A stretch of 64,000 nt of DNA from positions 124,001 to 188,000 of the forward strand of contig NZ_JACVFB010000009.1 of NCBI RefSeq assembly GCF_014529945.1. The letters run 5' to 3'. The translations under genes and the position numbers were made by a program. The notes below the pieces were generated by a model. It was given only the letters and a program-made list of their open reading frames with translations. It was not told where the DNA came from and made no database searches. Origin of the DNA: Chitinophaga varians. Lineage in GTDB: Bacteria > Bacteroidota > Bacteroidia > Chitinophagales > Chitinophagaceae. Within the stretch, counting starts at the first letter, position 1. Each line of letters starts with the position of its first letter. Shown one piece after another: positions 45,081 to 53,396 of the stretch.

Positions 45081-46577
45081 ATGAAAAAGAACAGACTATT
45101 ATTCATCGCTATATTCGCCGCAGCTGTCTTTTCAGCCTGCAACAAGGATTTCCTGGACACGCGGCCTACCAATGCCGTGCCCGACGATCAGGTGTTTAAC
45201 ACCGTTGACAACGCAGAAACTGCGCTGACAGGGATCTGGGCCTATATGTTTGAAACCTACTTCACCTTCGCCGTTCCGGGCATCAAGTCGCTGGACCTTA
45301 CCAGTGATGCGATGGGAAGCGACGTGGCGCTGACCACCTCTTATGGTTTCAGAGACTCCTACACTTTTATCGAGATGGCAGATAACACCAAAAACAGGGT
45401 GAGTGCTTACTGGACCATCCTGTATAAGACGATCGATAACTGCAACAACTTCCTGTCTAAAATAGATAAGGTGCCTGGCGACGATGCTAAACGTAAGCTG
45501 CTGAAAGGACAGGCATCGGCTTTAAGAGGATGGTGCTACCTGACACTGGCAGAATTTTATTCTTTCGGTATCACCAATGATCCGAGTGCTAAATCAGTAC
45601 CCATCTATACAGATCCGGCTAACCCGACTACACCGGGCAAACCCAGATCTACCGTAACACAGGTATACCAGCAGGCGATCAGCGACCTGCAGGCTGCCGT
45701 GCCTTTACTGGCCGATTACAGCAGGAGCTCCACACAGAAATTTAAAATTGACGGCAACGTCGCCAACGGCTTACTGGCACGTGCTTACCTTTACAGCAAC
45801 CAGCCGGACAAAGCCATCACTGCTGCCGTAGCGGCACGCAATGGTTATCCGCTGATGTCTGGTGATGACTACAACAAAGGTTTCAATGATGTGGGTAATG
45901 GAGAATGGATCTGGGGCCAGCCGCAGACACCGAGCCAGAACGTGGCTGCCTCTACGTTCAATTTCCTTGACGTGTCTTCACCGGTGGCCTACTACAAAAG
46001 CTTTAAGGCGGATCCATGGTTCCAGGGCTATTTCGATAGCACCGACGTACGTTTCCGTTTGTTCCAGTGGAGCACTAGCGGTCCCGGCGCTTTGCTGTAT
46101 AAAAAATTCCGTTTCCGCGATCCGGGCGCCATGGTATCTGACGTAGTACTGATGCGTGCTGCCGAGATGTACCTGATTGAAGCGGAAGGATATGCCCGTA
46201 GCAATAATAACGCAAAAGCGGGAGAGGTGCTCAATGTGCTGAGAACAGCGCGCAACTCCCATCTCTACAATGGTGGCGGTTCTGTTACTGACACGATCCT
46301 GCTGGAAAGAAGAAAGGAACTGTGGGGTGAAGGTTTCTCTCTGGTGGATATTATTCGTACAGGCGGTACCGTAGTAAGAAAACCGTTTAAGTCTTACACC
46401 GGTGCAGACAGTATTATCAATGTACCGCAACCGGATGGTTCTGTTGTGCAGGTACGCGGGGTAGGACATCGTACGCTGAAACTGCCTGATGGTAGCGCTT
46501 TTGTGAAAAACAGCCCTTACTATCTGTTTGCTATTCCGATCAGCGAAATGCAGAACAATCCCAACATCAACAACTAG
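45081..46577 (+). CDS. RagB/SusD family nutrient-uptake lipoprotein
   Basis: 498 residues with lipobox FSAC (Cys20). The start is typical (CNKDFLDTRPTNAVPDDQVF) and the C-terminus has the helical segment ERRKELWGEGFSLVDIIRTG. It is the surface partner of the SusC encoded 12 bases upstream. A strong hairpin terminator follows the stop by 19 bases. Confidence 0.94.
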   Translation: MKKNRLLFIAIFAAAVFSACNKDFLDTRPTNAVPDDQVFNTVDNAETALTGIWAYMFETYFTFAVPGIKSLDLTSDAMGSDVALTTSYGFRDSYTFIEMADNTKNRVSAYWTILYKTIDNCNNFLSKIDKVPGDDAKRKLLKGQASALRGWCYLTLAEFYSFGITNDPSAKSVPIYTDPANPTTPGKPRSTVTQVYQQAISDLQAAVPLLADYSRSSTQKFKIDGNVANGLLARAYLYSNQPDKAITAAVAARNGYPLMSGDDYNKGFNDVGNGEWIWGQPQTPSQNVAASTFNFLDVSSPVAYYKSFKADPWFQGYFDSTDVRFRLFQWSTSGPGALLYKKFRFRDPGAMVSDVVLMRAAEMYLIEAEGYARSNNNAKAGEVLNVLRTARNSHLYNGGGSVTDTILLERRKELWGEGFSLVDIIRTGGTVVRKPFKSYTGADSIINVPQPDGSVVQVRGVGHRTLKLPDGSAFVKNSPYYLFAIPISEMQNNPNINN

Positions 46578-46596
46578 TTTTTACCCTTCATAAATC

Positions 46597-46632
46597 AAAA
46601 GCCTTTGGAAGTTTTTCCGAAGGCTTTTTTTA
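46597..46632 (+). terminator. Terminator of the second susCD operon
   Basis: The arms AAAAGCCTT and AAGGCTTTT (46597-46628) are extended inward by weaker pairs and followed by more T residues. The A-rich left side could also serve the convergent ICMT-like gene. Confidence 0.85.
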
Positions 46633-46637
46633 TGTCT

Positions 46638-47204
46638 TTAGTAAATAAACGGAAGAATGCGACGGGTACGTTGGATGTAATCGGTGTACTCGCTGCCAAA
46701 CTGCTCTGTCAGCACTTTTTCTTCGATATCCATCCGGTAAATAAAGGCCGCCAATACCGGAACAAACGCGATGATCAGCCCCAGCCAGTTGTTGAGCGAC
46801 AGGCCAAAACCCAGAAAAGATAACAGCGACCCGGCATAGGAGGGATGCCGGAGCATACGATAGATGCCGTCTTTCTTGATACGATGATCTTTACGGATGG
46901 TCACCACGACGGTAAACAGCCGGCCCAGCGAGGCAATGGCATAAAAACGCAGTACCATGCCGGCCAGGATAACAGACAACCCGATATAGTTCATCAGGCT
47001 GCCCTGCTGTATTATAGGGAATCGTGTTTTATAAGACAGGTATACAGCCACATTGATGCTGATCAGAATGATGATCCAGATATAGGCCAGGCTGCCTTTG
47101 TCCTTTTTCTTTTTATCATCCGCTGCTCCTCCCCGCAGAATCCTGTGTAATAATATCTCTGAAAGAAACCAGATCATGTAGATGATGGAGGATAACGTGT
47201 TCAT
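46638..47204 (-). CDS. Isoprenylcysteine carboxyl methyltransferase-like membrane protein
   Basis: 188 residues from ATG 47204, with about five membrane segments. The C-terminal SAM-binding signature of the ICMT/PEMT family is visible: IRKDHRIKKDGIYRMLRHPS, then EEKVLTEQFGSEYTDY. In bacteria these methylate lipids or small molecules; the acceptor is unknown. It is convergent with the SusCD operon and divergent from thioredoxin. Confidence 0.85.
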   Translation of the reverse strand: MNTLSSIIYMIWFLSEILLHRILRGGAADDKKKKDKGSLAYIWIIILISINVAVYLSYKTRFPIIQQGSLMNYIGLSVILAGMVLRFYAIASLGRLFTVVVTIRKDHRIKKDGIYRMLRHPSYAGSLLSFLGFGLSLNNWLGLIIAFVPVLAAFIYRMDIEEKVLTEQFGSEYTDYIQRTRRILPFIY

Positions 47205-47349
47205 TGGCGGTATAGATTGAATGACAGATATACCTAATGTATGAAATGTTTTCAATGCCGTCAAGTGTTTCTTGCGGTGCTGTTTCCAACTCGTCCATTA
47301 TCAAGTCTTTAAAAAAGATTATTTTGCAAACGGATTAAATCAGTGCGCT

Positions 47350-47646
47350 ATGGAAAACCTGCAATCAATACTTCAGTCAGACACCCCGGTGCTGATCGAC
47401 TGTTTTGCCGTCTGGTGCGGCCCCTGCAAGATGATGCCGCCTATCCTGAAAGAGGTGAAAGATAAATTTGGAGACAAAATTCGGATCATTAAAATCGACA
47501 TCGATAAAAATCAACAGCTGGCTGCCCAATGGCAGATCAGCAGTGTGCCTACGATGCTGCTGTTTAAAAACGGGCAGCTGGCCTGGCGTCAAAGCGGGGT
47601 AGTACCGGCGCATCAACTGATACCGATGTTAGCGCCGATGCTGTAA
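47350..47646 (+). CDS. Thioredoxin
   Basis: 98 residues from ATG 47350. The active site is CGPC (Cys23, Cys26) in VWCGPCKMMPPIL, and the cis-proline lies in SSVPTMLLFKNGQ. There is no signal peptide, so it is a cytoplasmic thiol-disulfide reductase. A 20-bp perfect hairpin ends the transcript. Confidence 0.93.
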   Translation: MENLQSILQSDTPVLIDCFAVWCGPCKMMPPILKEVKDKFGDKIRIIKIDIDKNQQLAAQWQISSVPTMLLFKNGQLAWRQSGVVPAHQLIPMLAPML

Positions 47647-47688
47647 TGTTCCCATGGGGGAATTGACAAAGAGATTTTAAAGCGATAT

Positions 47689-47732
47689 AAAAAGATCGCC
47701 CTCTGATATAATTATCAGAGGGCGATCTTTTT
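47689..47732. terminator. Bidirectional terminator between thioredoxin and the TPR lipoprotein
   Basis: Perfect 20-bp arms (47689-47708 and 47713-47732) with loop TAAT; the arms start with AAAAAGATCGCC and end with GGCGATCTTTTT. The A- and T-tracts serve both convergent genes. Confidence 0.9.
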
Positions 47733-47754
47733 ATCTTAAGTGAGATGTGATTCA

Positions 47755-48921
47755 TCAATCAATGTAAGAATAATAGCTTCTCAAATCCCTTTCCAGCTGG
47801 TCATATATGGGTCGGGTGAATTCGATGAATAAATCCTGCGGCGGAGGCGGCGGTACGTCCTGGCCACCGATCATCTTTTGGTCTTCTTCGCTCAGGGCAC
47901 GATAATCGCCGCGATAGGTGCCAAACTGGTTGAGCCAGGTGTAGCTGCCGGGGATGCGGTCGGTACGCAGTACCCGGCCGTTATTCGTATCCGTGATCTG
48001 ATAGTCGAGCAGCCCTTTGGACACCACTGTTTTTTTGGTGATGAAGAGGGTGGCTTTAACGGTCGTGTATATATTGATGATTTTGCCGGAGGTATCCTTA
48101 GAGGTGCCGGTCACGATCTCTTTGGAGACATCGCGCTGGAGGCGGTCTACGAAGGTCTGGCCTACCACGAAGTCCTGAAAGCGCAGGGCGATGTACTGAT
48201 CGGGCTGCAGGTTTTCGCTACGGGCAAAACGTTCGTCATAGAAGGCCACGAAGCGGTTGATGTTGCGTTGTTGCAGCGTACGCACGAGGTAGTCGCGGAA
48301 CTGGTCGGCGCTGAACTGGAAGAAGGGGGAGCGTACATCTATTTCACTCACCACCACGTGTATAACGCCGGCCTGAAAAGCTTCTTCCATGCGCTCTTTG
48401 GCGTCGCGGTAGTTGCTGATCAGTTTGAGTGCGGTGCCAAACTCCTCATATGCTTTCCGGGCGCTGGCCTTATCGCCTCGTTGCATGAGGGCGATGCCCC
48501 GATCGTAGCGGCTTTCGGCAGCGTTTTCCTGGGCGCCGGTAATGGCGTCCCGATAATCTTTAGGGGTGACTACCTGCAGGGCGGCAGGGGCGCTGTGAAT
48601 GAGGTCGTATAGCCGTTGCATGGCACGGTATTCATTGCGTATCGGTTCCCATTTAAGCTGATTGTTGGAGCGAAGAAAACCGTTGACGCGGTCATCATGC
48701 AGCCGTTGAGCCTGACGATAAGCTTCGGGGAGCAGTTGCAGTGCCGTAGCGTCTTGTGGCCTGCGTTGGAGTTTCTTGACAAAAGCAGCTACAGCATCAT
48801 CGTATTTGCCTTTGTTGTAAAGCTTTTCGCCGGAGCGGCAACTCCATAACAGCAGGCAGGCCAACAGGCATAGCATTCCCCGTATGCCGGCAAAACGGAT
48901 AGGTAAACTAATCGTATTCAA
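47755..48921 (-). CDS. Hypothetical TPR-like lipoprotein
   Basis: 388 residues from a TTG at 48921; the first ATG is 48876. The TTG start gives a better signal sequence (Arg-containing n-region, then MLCLLACLLLWSC with the lipobox Cys28). A TPR-like stretch follows (KLYNKGKYDDAVAAFVKKL), then alpha/beta sequence and a final segment with a run of six prolines (QDVPPPPPQD has five visible between V and Q). The family is not recognised. It lies on the same strand as smpB, 39 bases downstream of it, so they may be co-transcribed. Confidence 0.75.
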   Translation of the reverse strand: MNTISLPIRFAGIRGMLCLLACLLLWSCRSGEKLYNKGKYDDAVAAFVKKLQRRPQDATALQLLPEAYRQAQRLHDDRVNGFLRSNNQLKWEPIRNEYRAMQRLYDLIHSAPAALQVVTPKDYRDAITGAQENAAESRYDRGIALMQRGDKASARKAYEEFGTALKLISNYRDAKERMEEAFQAGVIHVVVSEIDVRSPFFQFSADQFRDYLVRTLQQRNINRFVAFYDERFARSENLQPDQYIALRFQDFVVGQTFVDRLQRDVSKEIVTGTSKDTSGKIINIYTTVKATLFITKKTVVSKGLLDYQITDTNNGRVLRTDRIPGSYTWLNQFGTYRGDYRALSEEDQKMIGGQDVPPPPPQDLFIEFTRPIYDQLERDLRSYYSYID

Positions 48922-48960
48922 GGGACAGGATTTAAGCAGTGACGTTGCTTGCGGTGGCGG

Positions 48961-49398
48961 TTATTTGATCTGGCGGCGTAATTCCCTGTCAGACTCGCGT
49001 TGTTTGATAGACTCGCGTTTGTCGTACAGTTTTTTACCCTTGCCCACACCAATTTCCATTTTAGCAAGACTTTTATCCGTGATGAATATGCGGAGCGGAA
49101 CGATGGTATAACCCCGTTCTTTGATCTTGTTCTCGATTTTTTTTAATTCCCGTTTAGTCAACAGCAATTTTCTTTCGCGCAGGGGATCGTGATTGGCGCT
49201 GGTGCCGTGAGAGTATTCGGCGATATGCAGGCTTTTAACAAACAATTCTCCTTTTGAAAAATAACAAAAGGAATCATTAAAACTGACCCTGCTGGCACGG
49301 ATAGACTTAATCTCTGTTCCTGTCAATACCATTCCCGCAATAAATTTTTCTTCTATTGCGTACTCAAAATATGCTGATCTGTTTCTTAATTCGGCCAT
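48961..49398 (-). CDS. smpB: SsrA-binding protein SmpB
   Basis: 145 residues with the typical OB-fold sequence: NRSAYFEYAIEEKFIAGMVL, TGTEIKSIRASRVSFNDSF, and the basic C-terminal tail KGKKLYDKRESIKQRESDR. It delivers tmRNA to stalled ribosomes for trans-translation. The tmRNA gene itself is not visible nearby. Upstream lies palindromic element G and then accD on the same strand. Confidence 0.96.
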   Translation of the reverse strand: MAELRNRSAYFEYAIEEKFIAGMVLTGTEIKSIRASRVSFNDSFCYFSKGELFVKSLHIAEYSHGTSANHDPLRERKLLLTKRELKKIENKIKERGYTIVPLRIFITDKSLAKMEIGVGKGKKLYDKRESIKQRESDRELRRQIK

Positions 49399-49409
49399 GG
49401 GGCTATGCT

Positions 49410-49513
49410 ATTTTGGAATTTGGTTATTTAATCATTTGGATATTGTGTTGTCTGGCAACAGACATTCTGCTAGGCTCCAATATCAAAATGATTAAATAAC
49501 CAAATTTCAAAAT
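49410..49513. repeat. Palindromic element G (period-8 arms)
   Basis: The left arm (49410-49445) has units ATTTTGGA, ATTTGGTT, ATTTAATC, ATTTGGAT, ATTG; the right arm (49477-49513) is complementary. The loop holds a small TGTTG/CAACA hairpin. It starts 4 bases beyond the accD stop and occupies most of the accD-smpB gap. Confidence 0.9.
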
Positions 49514-49517
49514 GATA

Positions 49518-50366
49518 TTAGTTTTTGAAGAGACTGAGCAGGTTGGCCAGTCTTGTTTTTAATTCTTTCCGGTCCATGATGAAATCCAGGAAGCCGTGTT
49601 CCAGCAGGAACTCAGCGCTTTGGAAACCAGCAGGGAGGTCTTTTTTGATGGTCTCTTTGATGATCCTTGGACCGGCAAAGCCGATCAGTGCACCTGGTTC
49701 AGCGATGTTCACGTCTCCCAGCATGGCGAAGGAGGCGGTTACACCACCGGTGGTGGGATCTGTCATCATAGATACAAAAGGCAGTCTGGCATCGGCAAGC
49801 TGGGTCAGTTTGGCGGATGTTTTGGCCATCTGCATAAGCGAGAAAGCACTTTCCATCATACGCGCACCGCCGGATTTGGAGATGATCATCAACGGCATTT
49901 TGTGCACGATGCAGTAGTCAATGGAACGGGCGATTTTTTCACCTACCACGGAACCCATGGAGCCACCGATGAAGTTGAAGTCCATACAGGCTACTACCAG
50001 GTCCAATCCGTTTACCTTACCGGCGCCAACTGTCATGGCATCTTTCAGGCCGGATTTCTTTTGTGCTTCTTTCAGCCTGTCGGAATATGGTTTCAGGTCT
50101 TTAAAGCCCAGGAAATCGGTCGGGTAAATATTGGAAAACAGTTCCTCGAACTGATTGTCGTCGAAAATAATCTCAAAATACTCTTTGGAGTTGATACGGT
50201 TGTGATAGTTACATTTATCACACACATAATAGTGCTCCTTCAGATCCTTAACAGTGGTGGTTTTTTTACAGTTAGGACACTTGTGCCACAAACCATCCGG
50301 TGCTTCCTTCTTCTCACTGGTGGAGGTGGAGATGCCTTGTTTAATTCGCTTAAACCAGCTTGACAT
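49518..50366 (-). CDS. accD: Acetyl-CoA carboxylase carboxyltransferase subunit beta
   Basis: 282 residues, normal length. The N-terminal zinc ribbon has Cys30, Cys33, Cys49 and Cys52 (CPNCKK and CDKC). The carboxyltransferase core follows (VACMDFNFIGGSMGSVVGEK, SGGARMMESAFSLMQMAKT). With accA it forms the carboxyltransferase of malonyl-CoA synthesis. A TATCTTGC box upstream on the minus strand (50397-50404) is a near-consensus -7. The gene is followed by element G. Confidence 0.96.
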   Translation of the reverse strand: MSSWFKRIKQGISTSTSEKKEAPDGLWHKCPNCKKTTTVKDLKEHYYVCDKCNYHNRINSKEYFEIIFDDNQFEELFSNIYPTDFLGFKDLKPYSDRLKEAQKKSGLKDAMTVGAGKVNGLDLVVACMDFNFIGGSMGSVVGEKIARSIDYCIVHKMPLMIISKSGGARMMESAFSLMQMAKTSAKLTQLADARLPFVSMMTDPTTGGVTASFAMLGDVNIAEPGALIGFAGPRIIKETIKKDLPAGFQSAEFLLEHGFLDFIMDRKELKTRLANLLSLFKN

Positions 50367-50486
50367 ATTTTACTATTAGATTAGAAAATAGTGGTGCAAG
50401 ATACGAATTAATGCATAAAACCAAACAGTTGTTCCGAATCTCCCTCTGGAAATGAGAGAAATAGTTCTATTTTAACTATTAATAAT

Positions 50487-50539
50487 GAAGCGGAAACAAA
50501 AGCGATTATTTTAATATAAGTTCGCTTTGTTTCCGCTTC
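50487..50539 (-). terminator. Hairpin downstream of fba
   Basis: GAAGCGGAAACAAAAGCGA and TCGCTTTGTTTCCGCTTC pair with one bulged base (50487-50539). It lies 65 bases after the fba stop on the minus strand, in a 238-base gap that also holds the accD promoter. Confidence 0.6.
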
Positions 50540-50604
50540 GGGCGGTTATACTGAAATATCAGTCCGGCAGGCGCCTTTGAGGCGTTCCTTTCGGAGAACC
50601 GGTA

Positions 50605-51669
50605 TTAGTTTCTGTTGATGCAGTTCAGGTCGCGGAACGCCTCTTCCAGACGTTTTACAAAGGTATCTTCACCTTTGCGCAGCCATACACGTGGATCGTA
50701 GTATTTTTTGTTAGGTTTGTCAGCGCCTTCGGGGTTTCCCAGCTGGCCCTGCAGGTATTCTTTCTTCGCTTCGTAGTAGTCGTGTACGCCTTCCCAGAAT
50801 GCCCATTGCATATCGGTGTCAATGTTCATTTTGATAACGCCGTAGCCCAGTGCTTCAGCGATCTGGTGTTTGGGAGAACCGCTACCGCCGTGGAATACAT
50901 AGTATACCGGTTTAGCTTTGGTACCGAATTTCTGCTGGATGTATTCCTGGCTGTTCTGCAGGATAACAGGGCGCAGTTCCACGTTACCCGGGCTGTATAC
51001 GCCGTGTACGTTACCGAATGCAGCAGCTACGGTGAAGCGGCTGCCTACTTTAGACAGTACTTCGTAAGCATAAGCCACATCTTCCGGCTGCGTGTAGAGC
51101 TTGGAGTTGTCCACGCCGGAGTTGTCCACGCCGTCTTCCTCGCCGCCGGTTACGCCCAGTTCGATTTCGATGGACATACCCAGCTTGTTCATGCGCTCAA
51201 AGTATTTATGAGAGATCTCGATGTTTTCCTGAATAGGCTCTTCGGACAGGTCCAGCATGTGAGAGCTGTACAGCGGTTGACCAGTCTGTTTGAAGAATGT
51301 TTCACCAGCGTCCAGCAGGCCGTCGATCCATGGCAGCCATTTTTTGGCAGCATGGTCAGTATGGAGCACAACCGGAACACCATAATATTTCGCTACTTCG
51401 TGTACGTGTTTTGCACCGGAGATACCACCAGCGATGTTTGCCTGCAGCTTGTCGTTCGGCATACCTTTACCAGCGTAAAACTGGGCGCCACCATTGGAAA
51501 ACTGTATAATGACCGGTGAATTTACTTTGGCAGCTGTTTCCAGTACCGCATTAACCGAGTTGGTTCCCACTACGTTCACGGCAGGCATAGCAAATCCGTT
51601 GTCTTTGGCATCGTTATACAGCGCATCCAGCTCTTCGCCGAATAATACGCCAGCTCTGTATTTTCCCAT
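50605..51669 (-). CDS. fbaA: Class II fructose-bisphosphate aldolase
   Basis: 354 residues. The catalytic Asp105 and zinc His106 lie in VLHTDHAAKKW; the glycine-rich phosphate loop and the second zinc histidines (HGVYSPGNV, YYVFHGGSGSP) are present. It converts fructose 1,6-bisphosphate into two triose phosphates in glycolysis. A -7 box (51701-51708) lies 31 bases upstream. Confidence 0.96.
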   Translation of the reverse strand: MGKYRAGVLFGEELDALYNDAKDNGFAMPAVNVVGTNSVNAVLETAAKVNSPVIIQFSNGGAQFYAGKGMPNDKLQANIAGGISGAKHVHEVAKYYGVPVVLHTDHAAKKWLPWIDGLLDAGETFFKQTGQPLYSSHMLDLSEEPIQENIEISHKYFERMNKLGMSIEIELGVTGGEEDGVDNSGVDNSKLYTQPEDVAYAYEVLSKVGSRFTVAAAFGNVHGVYSPGNVELRPVILQNSQEYIQQKFGTKAKPVYYVFHGGSGSPKHQIAEALGYGVIKMNIDTDMQWAFWEGVHDYYEAKKEYLQGQLGNPEGADKPNKKYYDPRVWLRKGEDTFVKRLEEAFRDLNCINRN

Positions 51670-51700
51670 ACTTTAAAATGTATTTGTTTTTTTAGGAAAG

Positions 51701-51708
51701 CAAATATA
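51701..51708 (-). promoter_or_regulatory. -7 promoter element of fbaA
   Basis: Reads TATATTTG on the minus strand, an exact TAnnTTTG match 31 bases before the start codon. Confidence 0.55.
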
Positions 51709-51804
51709 CACAGTAAAAAATAAGATTTATAGCGAAATGTATTTTTATCTCCGCTGAAAAATACAGGCAGAAAAATGTATTTTAACCCCTTATTCCTTAC
51801 TGTT

Positions 51805-52620
51805 ATGCGTAAAATCTTCTCCGCCGCATTACTGCTGCTATCCTTTAAAACACTGTTCGCCGGCTCGTTTGATCGGAATGCAAACGATTCCATCAATTAC
51901 TTCACATCGTTCGACGGCACCCGTATCCATTACACCGTGAAAGGGAGCGGCGAACCGGTCATACTGGTGCACGGCTTTATGGGCAGTGGCGATTCATGGC
52001 CTGCCACACCTTTGTACGACTCGCTGCTGCGACACGGATTCCGCGTGATCACGCCAGACCTGCGTGGCAACGGGGCTTCCGACCATCCGCACGACAGCCT
52101 CGCCTATATGCAGGACGCCGAAGCCCGCGATGTCATTGGCCTCGCCCGGCATCTGCAGCTGCCGGCCTATAAAGTAGTGGGGTATTCCCGGGGCGCTATC
52201 ATCACCGCACGGTTGCTGGTACTGGACCCGAAAGTGACCTGCGCGGTGCTCGGTGGCATCGGCACAGGGTTCACCGACCCGGCATGGCCGCGCCGACTAA
52301 AATTCTATGATGCGCTCTCCGGTAAAGATGTACCGGAACTGGCAGCTATGGTCAAAAACGTACAGGCGAGAGGGTTAGATCAGCGGGCACTGGCGCTGAT
52401 GCAATGGGGCCAGCCAGCCACCACGCCAACCGAATTGGCAAAGGTCCAACAACCGGTACTGGTGATCGGAGGGGATAAAGATGAAGACAATGACAGCGGC
52501 GGTTCGCTCGCTGCCATGATGCCCCGCGGTATGCATGGCACCGTCGCCGGCGATCATAACAGCGTGGTACGCTCTCCTTACTTCGCCGGATGGGTGCTGG
52601 ACTTCCTGACAAAACACTAA
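51805..52620 (+). CDS. Secreted alpha/beta hydrolase
   Basis: 271 residues from ATG 51805, with a signal peptide (MRKIFSAALLLLSFKTLFAG). The oxyanion-hole motif HGFMGSGDSW, the nucleophile elbow GYSRG (Ser128) and the late histidine in GDHNSVVRSPYF define a standard hydrolase. The substrate is unknown. It is convergent with the Rieske gene; element H fills the gap. Confidence 0.85.
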   Translation: MRKIFSAALLLLSFKTLFAGSFDRNANDSINYFTSFDGTRIHYTVKGSGEPVILVHGFMGSGDSWPATPLYDSLLRHGFRVITPDLRGNGASDHPHDSLAYMQDAEARDVIGLARHLQLPAYKVVGYSRGAIITARLLVLDPKVTCAVLGGIGTGFTDPAWPRRLKFYDALSGKDVPELAAMVKNVQARGLDQRALALMQWGQPATTPTELAKVQQPVLVIGGDKDEDNDSGGSLAAMMPRGMHGTVAGDHNSVVRSPYFAGWVLDFLTKH

Positions 52621-52622
52621 AT

Positions 52623-52740
52623 CAATGACGAATGACGAATGGAGGAGCTCCTGGTACCACGGTTACTTATTAACCTTTCCAATAAAGAGCCCTACATTCA
52701 TCATTCATCATTCGTCATTCGTCATTGGTAATTTGTAATT
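52623..52740. repeat. Palindromic element H (period-7 arms)
   Basis: The left arm (52623-52643) has units AATGACG, AATGACG, AATGG; the right arm (52695-52740) has the complement, with extra copies. It occupies the gap between the hydrolase stop (52618-52620) and the convergent Rieske stop (52740-52742). Its loop is homologous to that of element A. Confidence 0.85.
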
Positions 52741-53177
52741 CAACTAACGATGAGGGAGTTGCCGTTAACAGTAATAGTATATGCTGTCAACGGTGCTGTA
52801 GCCGGACCGGTATTAACGGCGCCACTGGTCGTATACCTGCTGCCATGGCCGCAGGGCGCGTTACATTCTATCAGCTTTGAGGTGTTGTTGAACGTGGCAA
52901 CGGTACATCCCTGATGGGTACAGGTGCTGGACAAAGCCGTGAAATCTGCTGCTGTCTTGCCGGTGCCGGTACGGATGATGATAACCCCATTGGAGATTTT
53001 AAAGTCACCGGGGTTAGGAAGGTCTGTGCCCAGATTAAGCGACAGTTTTGCGTTTGCGCCGCCGGGCGTTGGCTGCGGTGAGGCACTGTCCCCGCCTTTG
53101 CTGCAGGCTGCCAATCCGCCAACGCAGGCCAGTGCCAGCGTCATTCCGATGTTGGATACAAAATCCCTTCTTTCCAT
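52740..53177 (-). CDS. Rieske 2Fe-2S lipoprotein with atypical second cluster box
   Basis: 145 residues. A twin-arginine (ERRDF) and lipobox LAAC (Cys25) mark a Tat-exported lipoprotein. The first Rieske box is normal (CTHQGC; Cys86, His88, Cys91). The second reads CNAPCGHGS (Cys105, Cys109, His111) instead of CPCHGS, so five residues separate the ligand Cys and His rather than two. It is probably an electron carrier in the periplasm; whether it binds a cluster is uncertain. Its stop codon lies at the edge of element H. Confidence 0.85.
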   Translation of the reverse strand: MERRDFVSNIGMTLALACVGGLAACSKGGDSASPQPTPGGANAKLSLNLGTDLPNPGDFKISNGVIIIRTGTGKTAADFTALSSTCTHQGCTVATFNNTSKLIECNAPCGHGSRYTTSGAVNTGPATAPLTAYTITVNGNSLIVS

Positions 53178-53266
53178 AAAAAGTGTTTTGTGAATAAAAT
53201 GGAGATACTCTTGTTACGGAGAAGAAAACGGAAAGGTTGCTCAGCAACCATCAGAAACAAAAAAAA

Positions 53267-53283
53267 AGCCGCTCCTGGCGGCT
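53267..53283 (-). terminator. Hairpin with A-tract upstream of the Rieske gene
   Basis: AGCCGC-TCCTG-GCGGCT (53267-53283) is preceded on the + strand by a run of A, giving a T-tract on the minus strand. It lies 103 bases after the metal-receptor stop and ends that transcript. A second tight hairpin (53235-53249, GGTTGC-TCA-GCAACC) follows. Confidence 0.75.
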
Positions 53284-53376
53284 CTTCATGAATATGCTGA
53301 CCGGCGTGTTCGTGCATCGAAACCATCTCAATATTCGACAGCAACCAAACACCACAAGGACCTGAATCATAACCAG

Positions 53377-53396
53377 CCCAGGGCTTCAGCCCTGGG
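53377..53396. repeat. Solo REP palindrome
   Basis: CCCAGGGCTTCAGCCCTGGG, the same palindrome that forms both ends of the 31534-31804 element. On the minus strand it contributes the last residues and the TGA stop of the metal-receptor gene. Confidence 0.85.
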
